A DNA stretch of 64,000 nt, taken from assembly GCA_963698395.1 (NCBI GenBank), contig CAVOQQ010000008.1:1054001-1118000 (forward strand). Direction: 5' to 3'. Under the pieces are notes generated by a model. It was not told the DNA's origin and did not search any database. It saw only the letters and a list, made by a program, of their open reading frames with translations. This DNA is from JBBQUN01 sp963698395 (GTDB lineage Bacteria > Actinomycetota > Acidimicrobiia > Acidimicrobiales > SZUA-35). The translations under genes were made by a program, and so were the position numbers. Shown piece by piece: positions 62,761-64,000 of the stretch (its first letter is position 1; each line of letters opens with the position of its first letter).

Positions 62761-64000
62761 TCAGGCGGTTCGAGCATCGCACAACACCACGACCGACCAG
62801 GGCTCGACCACGAGACTCGAGATGACCGGATGTCCCTCGGCCGTCGGTGCGGACGACGACAACGCGAGGGTCCAGGCTCGTCCCGCCAGTTCCGGCGGTA
62901 CCGACATGCGTTTGGGAGCCGCTCCGGCGTTGAACATGATCAGGAAGCTGTCGTCGACGATTTGCCGCCCACGAGTGTCGCGTGCGGCGATGCCGTGCCC
63001 GTTCATGAAGACCGTCAGCGCTCGACGCTCGGGGTCGTGCCAGGCGCCGTCGACCATGATCGTGCCGTGCGGTGTGTACCAGGCGATGTCGACGAACGTG
63101 GGGTGTTGACTGCGCCCGCCGGATGACCGTTGGAGCTCGGTGGTCTGGTCTTCGAGTCCGGTGCCGGTGAAGAACCTGCGCCGTCGGAACAACGGGTGGT
63201 CGTTGCGCAACTTGGTGACTCGCCGGACGAAGGCGATGAGCTCGTCGTCGGTCGATTCCCAGTCGAGCCAGGAGATCTCGTTGTCCTGGCAGTACGCATT
63301 GTTGTTGCCGCCCTGGGTACGGCCGAACTCGTCGCCCGCCAACAGCATCGGTACGCCTTGGGACAGGAGCATCGTGGTGAGCATCGCTCGCACCCGGTTG
63401 CCACGGCGGTCGAGGATCTTCGGATCGTCGGTCGGTCCCTCGACGCCGGAGTTCCAGGAGCAGTTGTGCTGATCGCCGTCTCGGTTGTTCTCGCCATTCG
63501 CCTCGTTGTGGCGCTCGTCGTAGCTCACGAGATCGGCCATCGTGAAGCCGTCGTGCGAGGTGATGAAGTTGACCGAGGCCGACGGACGTCGCCCGCTCCA
63601 TTCGTAGAGATCCGAGCTTCCGGTGAACCGGGCCGCCAGGTCGGCGAGCGTTCCCTGCCCCCGCCACAGGTCGCGGACCGAATCTCGATAGCGGCCGTTC
63701 CACTCCGACCACAGCGGTGGGAAGCGACCGACCTGGTAGCCACCCTCGCCGACGTCCCAGGGTTCGGCGATGAGCTTCACCCCGCGCAGGGTCGGATCTT
63801 GATGGATGATGTCGAAGAAGGCGGCGAACTGATCGACGTGGTGGATGTCTCGAGCCAGCGCCGATGCCAGGTCGAAACGGAATCCGTCGACGTGCATCTC
63901 GTCGACCCAGTAGCGGAGAGAATCCATGATGAGTCGCAACACGTTGGGATGGGCCACATTGAGCGTGTTGCCCGTCCCGGTGTAGTCGATGTAGTGGCGA
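62761..64000 (-). CDS. glgX: Glycogen debranching enzyme GlgX, 5' end beyond window
   Basis: A GH13 isoamylase-like enzyme that cuts alpha-1,6 branches. Open to the right edge (beginning RHYIDYTGTGNTLN), so its N-terminus is missing. Nucleophile Asp in HVDGFRFDLAS, acid Glu in LIAEPWDVGEGG, transition-state Asp in NFITSHDGFTMAD. The rest forms the C-terminal beta domain. Ends 29 bp before glgA in the same direction. Confidence 0.93.
   Translation of the reverse strand, partial: RHYIDYTGTGNTLNVAHPNVLRLIMDSLRYWVDEMHVDGFRFDLASALARDIHHVDQFAAFFDIIHQDPTLRGVKLIAEPWDVGEGGYQVGRFPPLWSEWNGRYRDSVRDLWRGQGTLADLAARFTGSSDLYEWSGRRPSASVNFITSHDGFTMADLVSYDERHNEANGENNRDGDQHNCSWNSGVEGPTDDPKILDRRGNRVRAMLTTMLLSQGVPMLLAGDEFGRTQGGNNNAYCQDNEISWLDWESTDDELIAFVRRVTKLRNDHPLFRRRRFFTGTGLEDQTTELQRSSGGRSQHPTFVDIAWYTPHGTIMVDGAWHDPERRALTVFMNGHGIAARDTRGRQIVDDSFLIMFNAGAAPKRMSVPPELAGRAWTLALSSSAPTAEGHPVISSLVVEPWSVVVLCDARTA

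Overview
The window is a high-GC bacterial chromosome segment. It carries the full Pup-proteasome gene set (arc, dop, pup, prcB, prcA, pafA, pafB, pafC), followed by tat genes and helY, plus a mycothione-reductase-like gene and an LLM/F420-type oxidoreductase. Together these point to an actinobacterium. The Pup tail (GGQ), the small Acidimicrobiia-style hypothetical proteins and the overall gene order make class Acidimicrobiia my best guess, which is an inference. Coding density is high, genes often overlap by 1-4 bp, and I found no tRNA, rRNA, CRISPR array, insertion sequence or convincing prophage.

Layout. 1-4.1 kb: the 5' part of a membrane GAF-GGDEF protein, a histidine phosphatase and oligopeptidase B. 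4.2-12.45 kb: the proteasome/pupylation operon. 12.46-20.1 kb: two tandem signal peptidase I genes, a secreted barnase-type ribonuclease with its barstar, a glycerophosphodiester phosphodiesterase, a zinc ribbon protein, tatB-like, tatC and helY. From memory, pafABC-tatA-tatC-helY is also the mycobacterial order; here extra genes sit between pafC and tat. 20.1-25 kb: an orphan lipid-kinase-like C-terminal domain, a tandem ThyX-like protein with degenerate motifs, a LysM lytic transglycosylase, a hyperacidic zinc-ribbon protein, a hypothetical protein and a GNAT. 25-34.6 kb: enoyl-CoA hydratase, RGG/repeat protein, tyrosine recombinase, small proteins, AAA ATPase, YibE/F membrane protein, Rv2629-like pieces and a MetA-type homoserine acyltransferase. 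34.6-36.7 kb: a gene-poor, partly decayed stretch ending in a chimeric junction of a sulfatase start and a membrane-protein end. 36.6-41.1 kb: antiporter/universal-stress operon and ilvA. 41.1-52.2 kb: mixed metabolism, including RTX-repeat protein, LLM oxidoreductase, dehydrogenases, mtr and aminotransferase. 52.4-58.6 kb: a complete dipeptide/oligopeptide ABC operon with a Crp-like site upstream. 58.9-64 kb: YceI-like protein with a structured leader and terminator, then glgC, glgA and glgX (glycogen metabolism).

The most unusual points are these. (1) At least seven conserved genes are interrupted by apparent single-base +1 frameshifts, all in the same direction, four of them within 1.4 kb. 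(2) Two unrelated tandem arrays of short hairpin units each start at the stop codon of a gene. (3) A strong stem plus intrinsic terminator sits between the yceI-like gene and glgC. (4) The arc gene has a perfect Shine-Dalgarno at a position where no ATG, GTG or TTG is available.
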